Shown one piece after another: positions 1 through 7,760 of a stretch of DNA of 64,000 nt. Below the pieces are notes generated by a model. The model had not been told where the DNA came from and made no database searches. It was given only the letters and a program-made list of their open reading frames with translations. The stretch covers positions 1 through 64,000 of the forward strand of contig CAAFUR010000020.1 of NCBI GenBank assembly GCA_900766245.1, in the 5' to 3' direction. A program made the translations under genes and the position numbers. Numbering within the stretch: position 1 is the stretch's first letter; each line of letters opens with the position of its first letter. This DNA is from Veillonellaceae bacterium. GTDB lineage: Bacteria; Bacillota; Negativicutes; Veillonellales; Veillonellaceae.

Positions 1-162
1 TCCATTGTATCTCACTTATGTTTCTTTGTATTTCCTTATATTTATATTTTTATACAGTTCTTATGTGAAAGAAACCGAACAGATTAATTGCTGTCCCCCA
101 AAAATTGACATAGAGCCGTAAAATATATCCTATAAAGGCGGTTTATCACTGTTTTTATTGTG

Positions 163-201
163 TCACTTGCCGTATAATAATTACGGCAAGTGATTTTTTT
201 T
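163..201 (+). terminator. Hairpin with T-run just upstream of the dcu gene
   Basis: A perfect 12-bp stem, TCACTTGCCGTA at 163-174 and TACGGCAAGTGA at 182-193, closes a 7-nt loop and is followed by a run of T. It looks like an intrinsic terminator. It probably ends a transcript that begins before the window, but it lies only a few bases ahead of the dcu ribosome binding site, so it could also act as an attenuator for dcu. Confidence 0.75.
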
Positions 202-224
202 ATTAGAAAGGATTGAGTAATTTC

Positions 225-1571
225 ATGATTATTTTATTCGGATTTATTCTATTGTTAGCTTGCTTGATTGTGGGTGTCAGACATGGTGGTTTAGGATTAG
301 CTGCTGTATCTGGTATCGGTCTTGCTATTTACGTATTCGTAATTGGTCTTGTACCAGGTAAACCACCAATTGATGTGATGCTAACGATTATGGCAGTAGT
401 AACATGTTCTGGTTTCTTACAAGCTTCCAAAGGTTTGGATGTTATGCTTGTATACGCAGAAAAATTTCTCCGTAGTAATCCAAAACAGATTACTATTTTA
501 GCGCCAATCACAACATGGTTCTTAACTGTGTTATGCGGAACAGGACACGTAGTGTATACGATGTTCCCAATCATCTATGATATTTCGATCAAAGAGGGGA
601 TTCGCCCAGAACGACCAATGGCTGTGGCATCCATAGCTTCTCAAATGGGAATATGTGCGTCTCCAGCATCTGTTGCGGTTGTGTCTGTAGTAGCTATGTT
701 AGGGGCAGTCAACTTTCCAGCTAGCGTGGTAACGATTTTATCCATCACGATTCCAGCTACCTTCGTAGGTGTTATTGTTGCTGGGGTCTGGAGTATGCGT
801 CGTGGTAAGGAATTGGCGAATGATCCAGATTTCCAAGCACGTATCCAAGATCCAGAACAACGTGCCTACATTTATGAAGAAAATAAAGAAGCTAGTGTTG
901 TAAAAGAACTTCCTCGCACAGCATATTGGGCAACCATCATTTTCTTACTAGGTATTTTGGTCATTGCTTTATTCGGTAGTTTCCCTAACCAATTATTGCC
1001 ATTAGTTCCTAATGCAAAAGGTCTATGGAAACCATTATCCATGACTCCAACAATTCAAATTGCTATGCTTGTGATGGCAGCTTTAATTCTGTTGGTATGT
1101 AAAGTAAAAGTTAGCGATGTAACAAGTGGTTCTGTATTCAAATCTGGTATGATTGCTGTTGTGTCGGTATACGGTGTAGCTTGGATGGCAGAAACCTATT
1201 TTGGTGCCTATATTCCACAATTCAAAACAACTCTATCGAGTGTGGTAGTAGAGCATCCATGGACTTATGCACTTGTATTGTTTATCATTTCTAAATTGGT
1301 TAACTCTCAAGCAGCAGCACTTGCTATCGTGGTGCCAATGGGCTTAAGTGTAGGTGTAGATCCATTGATTGTGTTATCCTTCATACCTGCATGTTATGCA
1401 TACTTTGTATTGCCAACGTATCCATCTGACTTAGCATGTATTGGTTTTGACCGTTCTGGTACAACACGAATTGGTAAATTTGTTATTAATCATAGCTTTA
1501 TTATTCCAGGTATCATCGGAGTATTTACAAGCTGTGTTGTTGGGTATTTTATTGCTCACGCATTATTCTAA
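225..1571 (+). CDS. Anaerobic C4-dicarboxylate transporter, DcuA/DcuB family
   Basis: This is an inner-membrane carrier for C4-dicarboxylates such as fumarate, malate, aspartate and succinate, normally working as an exchanger in anaerobic metabolism. The 448 residues are hydrophobic throughout. They carry family-typical stretches such as TWFLTVLCGTGHVVYTMFPI near residue 100 and SQMGICASPASVAVVS near 145, and the length matches the Dcu family (about 430-450). I chose ATG 225: AGAAAGGA at 205-212 lies 12 nt upstream, whereas the in-frame TTG at 213 directly abuts the ribosome binding site. The gene stands alone, followed by an amino-acid permease. DcuA and DcuB cannot be told apart by eye, so no symbol is given. 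Confidence 0.9.
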   Translation: MIILFGFILLLACLIVGVRHGGLGLAAVSGIGLAIYVFVIGLVPGKPPIDVMLTIMAVVTCSGFLQASKGLDVMLVYAEKFLRSNPKQITILAPITTWFLTVLCGTGHVVYTMFPIIYDISIKEGIRPERPMAVASIASQMGICASPASVAVVSVVAMLGAVNFPASVVTILSITIPATFVGVIVAGVWSMRRGKELANDPDFQARIQDPEQRAYIYEENKEASVVKELPRTAYWATIIFLLGILVIALFGSFPNQLLPLVPNAKGLWKPLSMTPTIQIAMLVMAALILLVCKVKVSDVTSGSVFKSGMIAVVSVYGVAWMAETYFGAYIPQFKTTLSSVVVEHPWTYALVLFIISKLVNSQAAALAIVVPMGLSVGVDPLIVLSFIPACYAYFVLPTYPSDLACIGFDRSGTTRIGKFVINHSFIIPGIIGVFTSCVVGYFIAHALF

Positions 1572-1663
1572 TATGATGTGATGATATGTATATACTGTCT
1601 GTATATACATTCTAGTAGTACAACTATGAGCTTTGAAAGGCAACAGTACAAGGAGAAAGTAGT

Positions 1664-2947
1664 ATGTTAAACAACAAGTTAGGCCTCATGAGTATCATAC
1701 TCTTAGGGGTGAATGCAATTATTGGTACAGGAATTTTCCTGCTTCCAGGTAAAGCGGCTGCGTTGGTAGGCGTCAACAGTTTATGGGTTATCGTATTCGA
1801 TGCTCTGCTAGTGATGTCCATTGCCTTATGTTTTGCCGAAATGGGCGGTATGTTCAATAAGAACGGCGGTCCATATGTCTATGCAAAGGAAGCATTTGGT
1901 AACTTCGTAGGTTTTGAAGTTGGTTTTATGAAATGGGCAATTGCAACAATTGCTTGGTCTGCTATGGCAGTAGGTTTTGCTACTGCTCTTGGTGCGGTAT
2001 GGGAACCAGCAAGTACAGAAATGGGTAAAAATGTGATTGCCACATTGATTATCGTGGTACTTGGTATCATGAATATCATGGGTGTTAAGATTTCAAAAAT
2101 TATCAATAATATCGTAACTATAGGTAAATTGTTGCCATTAATTTTCTTCATCCTAGTAGGTGTTTTCTATGTGAAAGGTGTTAACTTCCAACCAATGCAA
2201 TCTGTGCCAGATATGACGCAAGCAAGCTTTGGAGCGGCAGCTTTAATTATTTTCTACGCTTTCACAGGTTTTGAATCTATTGCGGTAGCAGCGGAAGATA
2301 TGGAAAACCCTGAACGCAATGTGCCAAAAGCAATTATTCTTGTATTAACACTGGTATCTATTGTATATATCTTAATTCAAGCGATTTGTATTGGTATCAT
2401 GGGTGATTCCCTTGTTACATCTAAAACTCCTGTAGCCGATGCAGCCTTTGTGTTCATGGGACCTTTGGCGAAAGCAATTGTTACAGCAGGTACACTGATT
2501 TCTATCGGTGGTATTAACGTAGCATCTTCCTTCTTGGCACCACGTTCTGGGGTAGCTATGGCGGATGATGGACTGATTCCTAAAGTAGTATCCAAACGTA
2601 ATAAAAAAGATGCTCCTTATGTAGCTATTTTTGTCACTGTAGTATTTGCAGTTGTATTATCTTGGACTGGTAGTTTTGAAAAATTAGCAGCTATTTCCGT
2701 AGTATCTCGTTTTGCTCAATACTTACCTACATGCTTAGCAGTACTTGTGTTCAGAAGCAAACGCCCAGATATGGATAGAACGTTCCGTGTTCCAATGGGA
2801 CCAGTGATTCCAGTATTAGCTATTGTAGTTAGTGTTTGGTTGATAACACAATCTTCTTTGGAAAAAGTATTCTGGGGACTTGGTGGCTTAGTAGTAGGTG
2901 CTGTATTGTACTACATTATGAATCGTAATGGAAAACAAACAGCTTAG
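1664..2947 (+). CDS. APC-family amino-acid permease
   Basis: This is a secondary amino-acid transporter of the APC superfamily in the cytoplasmic membrane, about 12 helices in 427 residues. The N-terminus has the family signature IIGTGIFLLPGKAA at about residues 19-33. FYAFTGFESIAVAAEDMENP near residue 200 is the usual substrate-gating helix region, followed by the ERNVPKAI loop. ATG 1664 is preceded by AAGGAGAAAGTAGT, a strong ribosome binding site. The gene lies 92 bp after the dicarboxylate carrier and is followed by a strong terminator, so the two may be cotranscribed. The substrate cannot be read from sequence; arginine/ornithine-type and general neutral amino-acid permeases are both possible. 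Confidence 0.88.
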   Translation: MLNNKLGLMSIILLGVNAIIGTGIFLLPGKAAALVGVNSLWVIVFDALLVMSIALCFAEMGGMFNKNGGPYVYAKEAFGNFVGFEVGFMKWAIATIAWSAMAVGFATALGAVWEPASTEMGKNVIATLIIVVLGIMNIMGVKISKIINNIVTIGKLLPLIFFILVGVFYVKGVNFQPMQSVPDMTQASFGAAALIIFYAFTGFESIAVAAEDMENPERNVPKAIILVLTLVSIVYILIQAICIGIMGDSLVTSKTPVADAAFVFMGPLAKAIVTAGTLISIGGINVASSFLAPRSGVAMADDGLIPKVVSKRNKKDAPYVAIFVTVVFAVVLSWTGSFEKLAAISVVSRFAQYLPTCLAVLVFRSKRPDMDRTFRVPMGPVIPVLAIVVSVWLITQSSLEKVFWGLGGLVVGAVLYYIMNRNGKQTA

Positions 2948-3065
2948 TCGCCTAAAATAATAAGTTCATAAGATATTTGTGGGTTCTTATCATTAGAGGA
3001 TTATAAGTAGGTTATGAATGATTGAGCGGAAAGCTCTACATAACATGTATATATAAACGTAAGAA

Positions 3066-3130
3066 ACATAGGTAGGCATGTAATATAGTCAGTTTTGATG
3101 GATACATAAAGCCTACTTATGTTTTTTTTT
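3066..3130 (+). terminator. Intrinsic terminator after the APC permease
   Basis: ACATAGGTAGGC at 3066-3077 pairs with GCCTACTTATGT at 3111-3122 (one mismatch or wobble) and runs into at least eight T. It lies in the 380-bp gap at 2948-3327. The rest of that gap holds only an AT-rich stretch and the promoter of the next gene. Confidence 0.85.
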
Positions 3131-3273
3131 ATTTTCTTTTTATATACTGTATGAAATGCTCAATGTAGTGAATCTTTTCTAGAAATACACAAGCAGATGC
3201 TAGTTCTGGATTTTAGATAAAATTGTAAAAAGAATAACTTTCATTACTTTTTCATGTATATAGCTCACAAGTA

Positions 3274-3282
3274 TGGTATAAT
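3274..3282 (+). promoter_or_regulatory. Extended -10 promoter element before the amidase gene
   Basis: TGGTATAAT is a consensus extended -10 (TGnTATAAT) 54 nt upstream of the chosen start. No convincing -35 hexamer sits 17 bp upstream, which is acceptable for extended -10 promoters. A near-identical context (TATGGTACAATAAG) occurs at 7625-7638 before the fic-thiL gene. Confidence 0.6.
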
Positions 3283-3336
3283 AAGGATACTGTCTAAAGA
3301 AAACTATCCAGTGCAATACAGATTGGAGTGAGATAT

Positions 3337-4602
3337 TTGCGTAAGTTATTTGCCCTATTGGGTATGTTAGTATTGGTGTTACCAGTTCTGTTTGGTGTCA
3401 CGAAGGCTGCGAATGTGACAGATCTTCATTGGGTGACAAGAAATGATGCACCAATTCCTTTTGTGAGAATGGTCTTTAGTTTATCAAGTCCTGTTCATGC
3501 TACGGCTTCTATTAGTGCTAGTGGTACATCGACTACATTAGTGCTAAAAAATGCTACTCTAGCAGGAGCACCTACATCAATTATGATGGATGATGGTATT
3601 GCTAAAAGTGCTACACTTTCACAACAAGGACAAGATACGCTAGTAAAAATTGAAACACCAAAAGCTATTGATGTAGAAGATTTAAAAGTATTTACATTAA
3701 AAAAAGACACTGTGAATAATAAGCCATACCGTATGGTGGTGGATATTCAGAAAAAAGGGGTGGCTCCACGAGAAAACTACTATGGGAAAAAGCCTGTAGT
3801 GGAGGCTAAATCTGCTGTAGCTGCTAAACCAGTGGTAGCTACTACATCTGCAGAGGTAAAACCTGTTGTACCTAAGGAAATACCAAAACCAGTGGCTAAG
3901 GTGGAGAAACCTAAGGCAAACTCACCGGCAAAAACAGAATCCAAGGAAGGACCTAAAAAACCAATTGTCTTACCAACAATCCCAGAAAAACCAGTGCCAC
4001 AATCAGTAAGTTATCGTACATCTGGTGGCATCAAGGGTAAGATTATTGTGTTGGACCCTGGACATGGTGGGAGTGATCCAGGTGCCATTGGGCCAACGGG
4101 ATTACAAGAAAAACAAGTGACTTTGCCTATCGCTGAGTATTTAAAATCTATCTTAGAAGCAAAGGGTGCTAAGGTTATCTTAACTCGTACTACTGATGTG
4201 GATGTGTATGGGCCACATGCGAGTGGTGTTGATGAATTACAAGCTCGTGTGAATGTGGCAAATGCTAATCAAGCTGATGCATTTATCAGTATTCATATTA
4301 ATTCTTTTTCCAATCCTAATGTAGGTGGGATTGCTACCTACTATTTTGACGGATCTGAGCAGTCGAAAAAACTAGCTTCTTCCGTACAAGGTCAGATTGC
4401 TGATCATAGTGGATTTAATGGTGATCGTGGTATTCAACCAGGAAATCTGTATGTATTACGACACTCCTTTATGCCATCTATATTGGTAGAGTTAGGATTT
4501 ATTTCAAATCCTAAGGAGGAAGATCATTTAAAAGAATCATCTACACGACAACAATTTGCTAATGAATTGGCAAAAGGGTTGGAAATCTATTTTGGAGGTT
4601 AA
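3337..4602 (+). CDS. N-acetylmuramoyl-L-alanine amidase with AMIN domain
   Basis: This secreted zinc hydrolase cleaves the amide bond between MurNAc and L-alanine in peptidoglycan, typically during daughter-cell separation. Order of parts: signal peptide (LLGMLVLVLPVLFGVTKA), an AMIN-type beta domain over about residues 25-120, a Pro/Lys/Ala/Val-rich flexible linker (about 130-220), and an Amidase_3 domain (about 233-420). Zinc ligands and catalytic residues are visible in LDPGHGG, LQEKQVTLPIA, ISIHINSF and VELGFISN. I chose TTG 3337 because GGAGTGAG at 3325-3332 is correctly spaced for it; GTG 3328 would sit inside that site. A lipoprotein gene follows after 3 bp. AmiC-like by architecture; which Ami paralogue it is remains unclear. 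Confidence 0.9.
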   Translation: MRKLFALLGMLVLVLPVLFGVTKAANVTDLHWVTRNDAPIPFVRMVFSLSSPVHATASISASGTSTTLVLKNATLAGAPTSIMMDDGIAKSATLSQQGQDTLVKIETPKAIDVEDLKVFTLKKDTVNNKPYRMVVDIQKKGVAPRENYYGKKPVVEAKSAVAAKPVVATTSAEVKPVVPKEIPKPVAKVEKPKANSPAKTESKEGPKKPIVLPTIPEKPVPQSVSYRTSGGIKGKIIVLDPGHGGSDPGAIGPTGLQEKQVTLPIAEYLKSILEAKGAKVILTRTTDVDVYGPHASGVDELQARVNVANANQADAFISIHINSFSNPNVGGIATYYFDGSEQSKKLASSVQGQIADHSGFNGDRGIQPGNLYVLRHSFMPSILVELGFISNPKEEDHLKESSTRQQFANELAKGLEIYFGG

Positions 4603-4605
4603 TTC

Positions 4606-5160
4606 ATGAAACAATCATTACGCTATGGCTTAGTGGCTATGATGAGCGTTTGTGTCATTGCTTTGGCAGGTTGTAATTCTCAAGATTTGAAACTAGATCT
4701 AGGAAAACAAACAACCGTTCAATCGACTACATCAGAAGATAAAAAAGCGATGGATAAGATGACAAAAATTGTGGTCTATGTACCGCGACAAGATGGGAAA
4801 GGCGTAATGCCACAACCGCTTACGATTGATAAAGAGCGTAAAACGGTAAAAGATGCCATAAATTTGATGATTGAGCAAGATGGTCGTGCAGAATATCCAG
4901 TCTTTGCAAAAGGCACAAAAGTAGTAGAAACATCAAAACATGATGATACTGTGACCGTGGTATTGAATGATGACTTTTTACAGGATGCTACAGGTTTAAC
5001 AGCCACACTTCGCATTGCATCTATCGTTAATACAGCAGTGGAATTTGATGGTGTACATAAGGTGTATGTAAAGGTAAAAGGAGTGACCTTGCCGACTTAT
5101 GGTAATATTGATTTAACGCGTCCATTGAAACAAATGAAAGATAAAATCGTAAAAGATTAA
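4606..5160 (+). CDS. GerMN-domain lipoprotein
   Basis: This is a 184-residue exported lipoprotein. A type II signal peptide ends in the lipobox LAGC, with Cys23 as the lipidated residue. The mature part holds one GerMN domain (about residues 50-175), marked by MPQPLTIDKERKTVKDAINL and ATLRIASIVNTAVEFDGVHKV. GerMN proteins are linked to sporulation and cell-wall remodelling. Here the gene directly follows an amidase, with its ribosome binding site GGAGG overlapping the amidase tail, which suggests a shared envelope role. The biochemical function of the domain is not established, so the role is inferred from context only. Confidence 0.85.
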   Translation: MKQSLRYGLVAMMSVCVIALAGCNSQDLKLDLGKQTTVQSTTSEDKKAMDKMTKIVVYVPRQDGKGVMPQPLTIDKERKTVKDAINLMIEQDGRAEYPVFAKGTKVVETSKHDDTVTVVLNDDFLQDATGLTATLRIASIVNTAVEFDGVHKVYVKVKGVTLPTYGNIDLTRPLKQMKDKIVKD

Positions 5161-5165
5161 GTACT

Positions 5166-5205
5166 ATGTTGGGGGACTCTTCATAAAGAGCCTCCAACAT
5201 TTTTA
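5166..5205 (+). terminator. Intrinsic terminator after the amidase-GerMN pair
   Basis: ATGTTGG at 5166-5172 pairs with CCAACAT at 5194-5200, with further inner pairing of ACTCTT with AAGAG. A T-run follows. It separates the envelope pair from the downstream ABC transporter. Confidence 0.8.
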
Positions 5206-5272
5206 TACCTTAAATTCATGGTAATTTAGCATGAAAAAGATCTACAAACATATTGTAAAAAGGGAGGATTTG

Positions 5273-6814
5273 ATGATACAAAATTTATTAGAAGAGTTAG
5301 GTAAGAACTGGCCATTTTATCTGCATTTATTGCTAGAGCATATAGGAATTACTTTTACAGCAGTCATCATTGCCACGATTTTGGGTTTGGCTATAGGAGT
5401 GTTCATCACACGGAAGCAAAAATTGGCTAATTCTGTTATATCTGTAGTGAATATTGCTTACACCATACCCTCAATTGCTTTGTTGGGCTTTTTGATTTCT
5501 TTTACTGGTGTGGGAAATACGACGGCTATTATTGCTCTTACCATCTATGCGTTGTTACCTATCGTGCGTAGTACCTATGTAGGGATTACCACTATTGATC
5601 CAAAGATTATTGAGGCTAGCCGTGCTATGGGTAGTACAGATAGGCAAATTTTATGGAAAATACAGTTACCGCTAGCATTTCCTGTTATCTTCGGAGCTAT
5701 TATGAATATGGTGACCATGACCATCGCCTTAGCAGGGATTGCTTCCTTTGTAGGGGCAGGGGGTCTAGGAGTTGCTATTTACCGTGGTATAACTACTAAC
5801 AATGAAATATTGATTTGGATTGGCGGTATTTTAATTGCTCTCTTAGCTTTGGTCATAGACGGCATACTAGGCTTCATTGGTAAACTAGTAGAACAGCACA
5901 AAATGCATACGGTAGTGAATAAAAAAATAGGCTATGCATTGGGAGCTATCTTAGTGATTATTTTTGGTGTCCTGGGAATGCAACAGTATAGTAAAAACGA
6001 TACCATTCACATTGCATCAAAACCTGTATCGGAAGGATACATTTTGGCGGAAATCGTGGGTACTCTCATTGAGGCAGATACTGACTTGAAGGTTAAGTAC
6101 ACCCATGGTGTAGGTGGCGGCACATCTAATATTCATCCTGGCATGGTGCGAGGCGATTTTGATATGTATCCGGAGTATACAGGGACATCTTGGCAAATCG
6201 TGTTGAAACATAAGGAAGACTACAAGAATGACAAGTTTCCTATGTTGAGTGCAGAGTACAAGGACAAGTATCATTTTTTGTGGAAGGGCATGTTTGGTTT
6301 TAACGATACCTATAGTATTGGCATTCGAGCAGATCTAGCGAAGGAATATGGTATTAAAACGTTTACTGATTTGGCGAAGTATGCAGGACAGCTAACATTT
6401 GGTGCAGAATATGATTTTTTTGAACGTGAAGATGGTTATAAAGCGTTAGCTAAAGCCTATAACTATCACTTCAAAAAAGAAGTAGATATGGACAATGGAT
6501 TAAAATATCAAGCCTTGTTTGATAAGAAAATTGATGCGATGACTGTGTTTACTACAGATGGTCAACTGTCTGATCCACGGGTTGTAGTATTAGAGGACGA
6601 TCGAAACTTTTACCCAAGCTATATGGCGGGCATGGTTGTTCGTGAGGAAACGTTACAAAAACATCCTGAGCTAGAAAAGGTATTACATCGTTTGGACGGT
6701 ATCTTAGATGAAAGTACTATGGCACAGCTGAATAAAAGGGTAGAAATTGATAAGGAAGATCCGAAACAAGTGGCAAAGGAATTTTTGCAATCTAAAGGAT
6801 TGGTGGTGAATTAG
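5273..6814 (+). CDS. Osmoprotectant-type ABC transporter, fused permease and substrate-binding protein
   Basis: This protein is the membrane and binding part of an importer for glycine betaine, choline or a similar quaternary amine. Residues about 15-205 form the ProW/OpuCB-type permease, with the ABC coupling motif region EASRAMGSTDRQILWKIQLP. A further membrane helix at about 225-245 anchors a C-terminal OpuAC-type binding domain (about 255-513) containing GGGTSNIHPGMVRGDFDMYPEYTG-type sequence. I chose ATG 5273, since AGGGAGGA at 5261-5268 is well placed; an upstream in-frame ATG at 5231 has no such site. The ATPase gene follows with no gap. Fused permease-SBP proteins are known in this family. 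The actual ligand, including bile or carnitine-like alternatives, is not determined. Confidence 0.88.
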   Translation: MIQNLLEELGKNWPFYLHLLLEHIGITFTAVIIATILGLAIGVFITRKQKLANSVISVVNIAYTIPSIALLGFLISFTGVGNTTAIIALTIYALLPIVRSTYVGITTIDPKIIEASRAMGSTDRQILWKIQLPLAFPVIFGAIMNMVTMTIALAGIASFVGAGGLGVAIYRGITTNNEILIWIGGILIALLALVIDGILGFIGKLVEQHKMHTVVNKKIGYALGAILVIIFGVLGMQQYSKNDTIHIASKPVSEGYILAEIVGTLIEADTDLKVKYTHGVGGGTSNIHPGMVRGDFDMYPEYTGTSWQIVLKHKEDYKNDKFPMLSAEYKDKYHFLWKGMFGFNDTYSIGIRADLAKEYGIKTFTDLAKYAGQLTFGAEYDFFEREDGYKALAKAYNYHFKKEVDMDNGLKYQALFDKKIDAMTVFTTDGQLSDPRVVVLEDDRNFYPSYMAGMVVREETLQKHPELEKVLHRLDGILDESTMAQLNKRVEIDKEDPKQVAKEFLQSKGLVVN

Positions 6815-7543
6815 ATGAATCAGATTATAGAATATAAAGATATTGGAAAATCCTATCAAGGCAAATGGGTGGTGAGAGATTGCAATCTAACAATCAATGA
6901 AGGTGACTTTCTTTGTATTGTAGGCACATCTGGGTCAGGGAAAACGACACTCTTAAAAATGATTAATGGATTGATAGTACCCGACGAAGGAGATATTACT
7001 ATTTTTGGAACTCGTGTTATCGATCAGGATATTATTTCTTTGCGGAGAAAGATTGGCTATGCTATTCAAGGGGATGGACTGTTCCCCCATATGACAGTAG
7101 CAGAGAATATTGGGTATGTGCCTAGACTAGAGGGTGTACCGAAAGAAGAGGTAGATGCTATTGTAGAACGCATGCTTTCATTAGTGGGCTTACCACTAGA
7201 TAGTAAGGAAAAGTATCCTAAGGAATTATCTGGAGGTCAACAACAACGGGTTGGCATCGCCAGAGCCTATGCGAACTCGCCGAAGATATTGCTCATGGAT
7301 GAACCATTTGGGGCAGTGGACTCTATTACAAGGTATCAACTACAAGAAGACTTGAAACATATTCATAAGCAAACGGACTGTACTATTGTGTTTATCACCC
7401 ATGACATGCACGAAGCTTTCAAGCTAGGCACACATATCCTTGTCATGCACGAAGGTAAGATACAACAATATGGAACAACGGAGGAAGTAAAGAATCATCC
7501 GAGTAATGACTATGTGAAACAGCTAGTGGAGATGACGAGGTAG
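6815..7543 (+). CDS. Osmoprotectant-type ABC transporter ATP-binding protein
   Basis: This is the cytoplasmic ATPase subunit that powers the fused permease and binding protein encoded directly upstream. Walker A is GTSGSGKTT at about residue 36, the Q-loop region is YAIQGDGLFPHMT, the signature is LSGGQQQRVGIARA, and Walker B is ILLMDEPFGAVD, with the switch histidine in ITHDMHEA. At 242 residues it lacks the C-terminal CBS domains found in many OpuCA and ProV proteins, so regulation by ionic strength through CBS domains is unlikely. The start directly abuts the stop of the previous gene, implying translational coupling. Confidence 0.9.
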   Translation: MNQIIEYKDIGKSYQGKWVVRDCNLTINEGDFLCIVGTSGSGKTTLLKMINGLIVPDEGDITIFGTRVIDQDIISLRRKIGYAIQGDGLFPHMTVAENIGYVPRLEGVPKEEVDAIVERMLSLVGLPLDSKEKYPKELSGGQQQRVGIARAYANSPKILLMDEPFGAVDSITRYQLQEDLKHIHKQTDCTIVFITHDMHEAFKLGTHILVMHEGKIQQYGTTEEVKNHPSNDYVKQLVEMTR

Positions 7544-7570
7544 GGATATACAAATCTACGGAAACATAGT

Positions 7571-7605
7571 AAAAGGGAATCCTTATAGGGGTTCCTTTTA
7601 TTTTT
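7571..7605 (+). terminator. Intrinsic terminator after the osmoprotectant transporter
   Basis: AAAAGGGAA at 7571-7579 pairs with TTCCTTTT at 7592-7599, with inner CC/GG pairs, and is followed by ATTTTT. Confidence 0.75.
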
Positions 7606-7760
7606 GTTATCCTTTAGTCCCTAGTATGGTACAATAAGAACAACATGTTTAAATAAAGAGATATACAGTTCTAATGTTCAGTTGAAATAGTCTTGTTTCA
7701 TTAGTCTGTGAGAATAGATAATTAGTTAATGATATTGTATGTAAGAAACGAGGTGGTACG

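Noticed and set aside
163..193. Fur/PerR box at the dcu gene (TATAATAATTAC)
   Set aside because: It is explained by the loop and stem of the terminator hairpin and has a mismatch in the core; weaker than the katA and pfl sites.
7606..7760. TPP riboswitch upstream of the fic-thiL gene
   Set aside because: No THI-box core was seen in the short leader.
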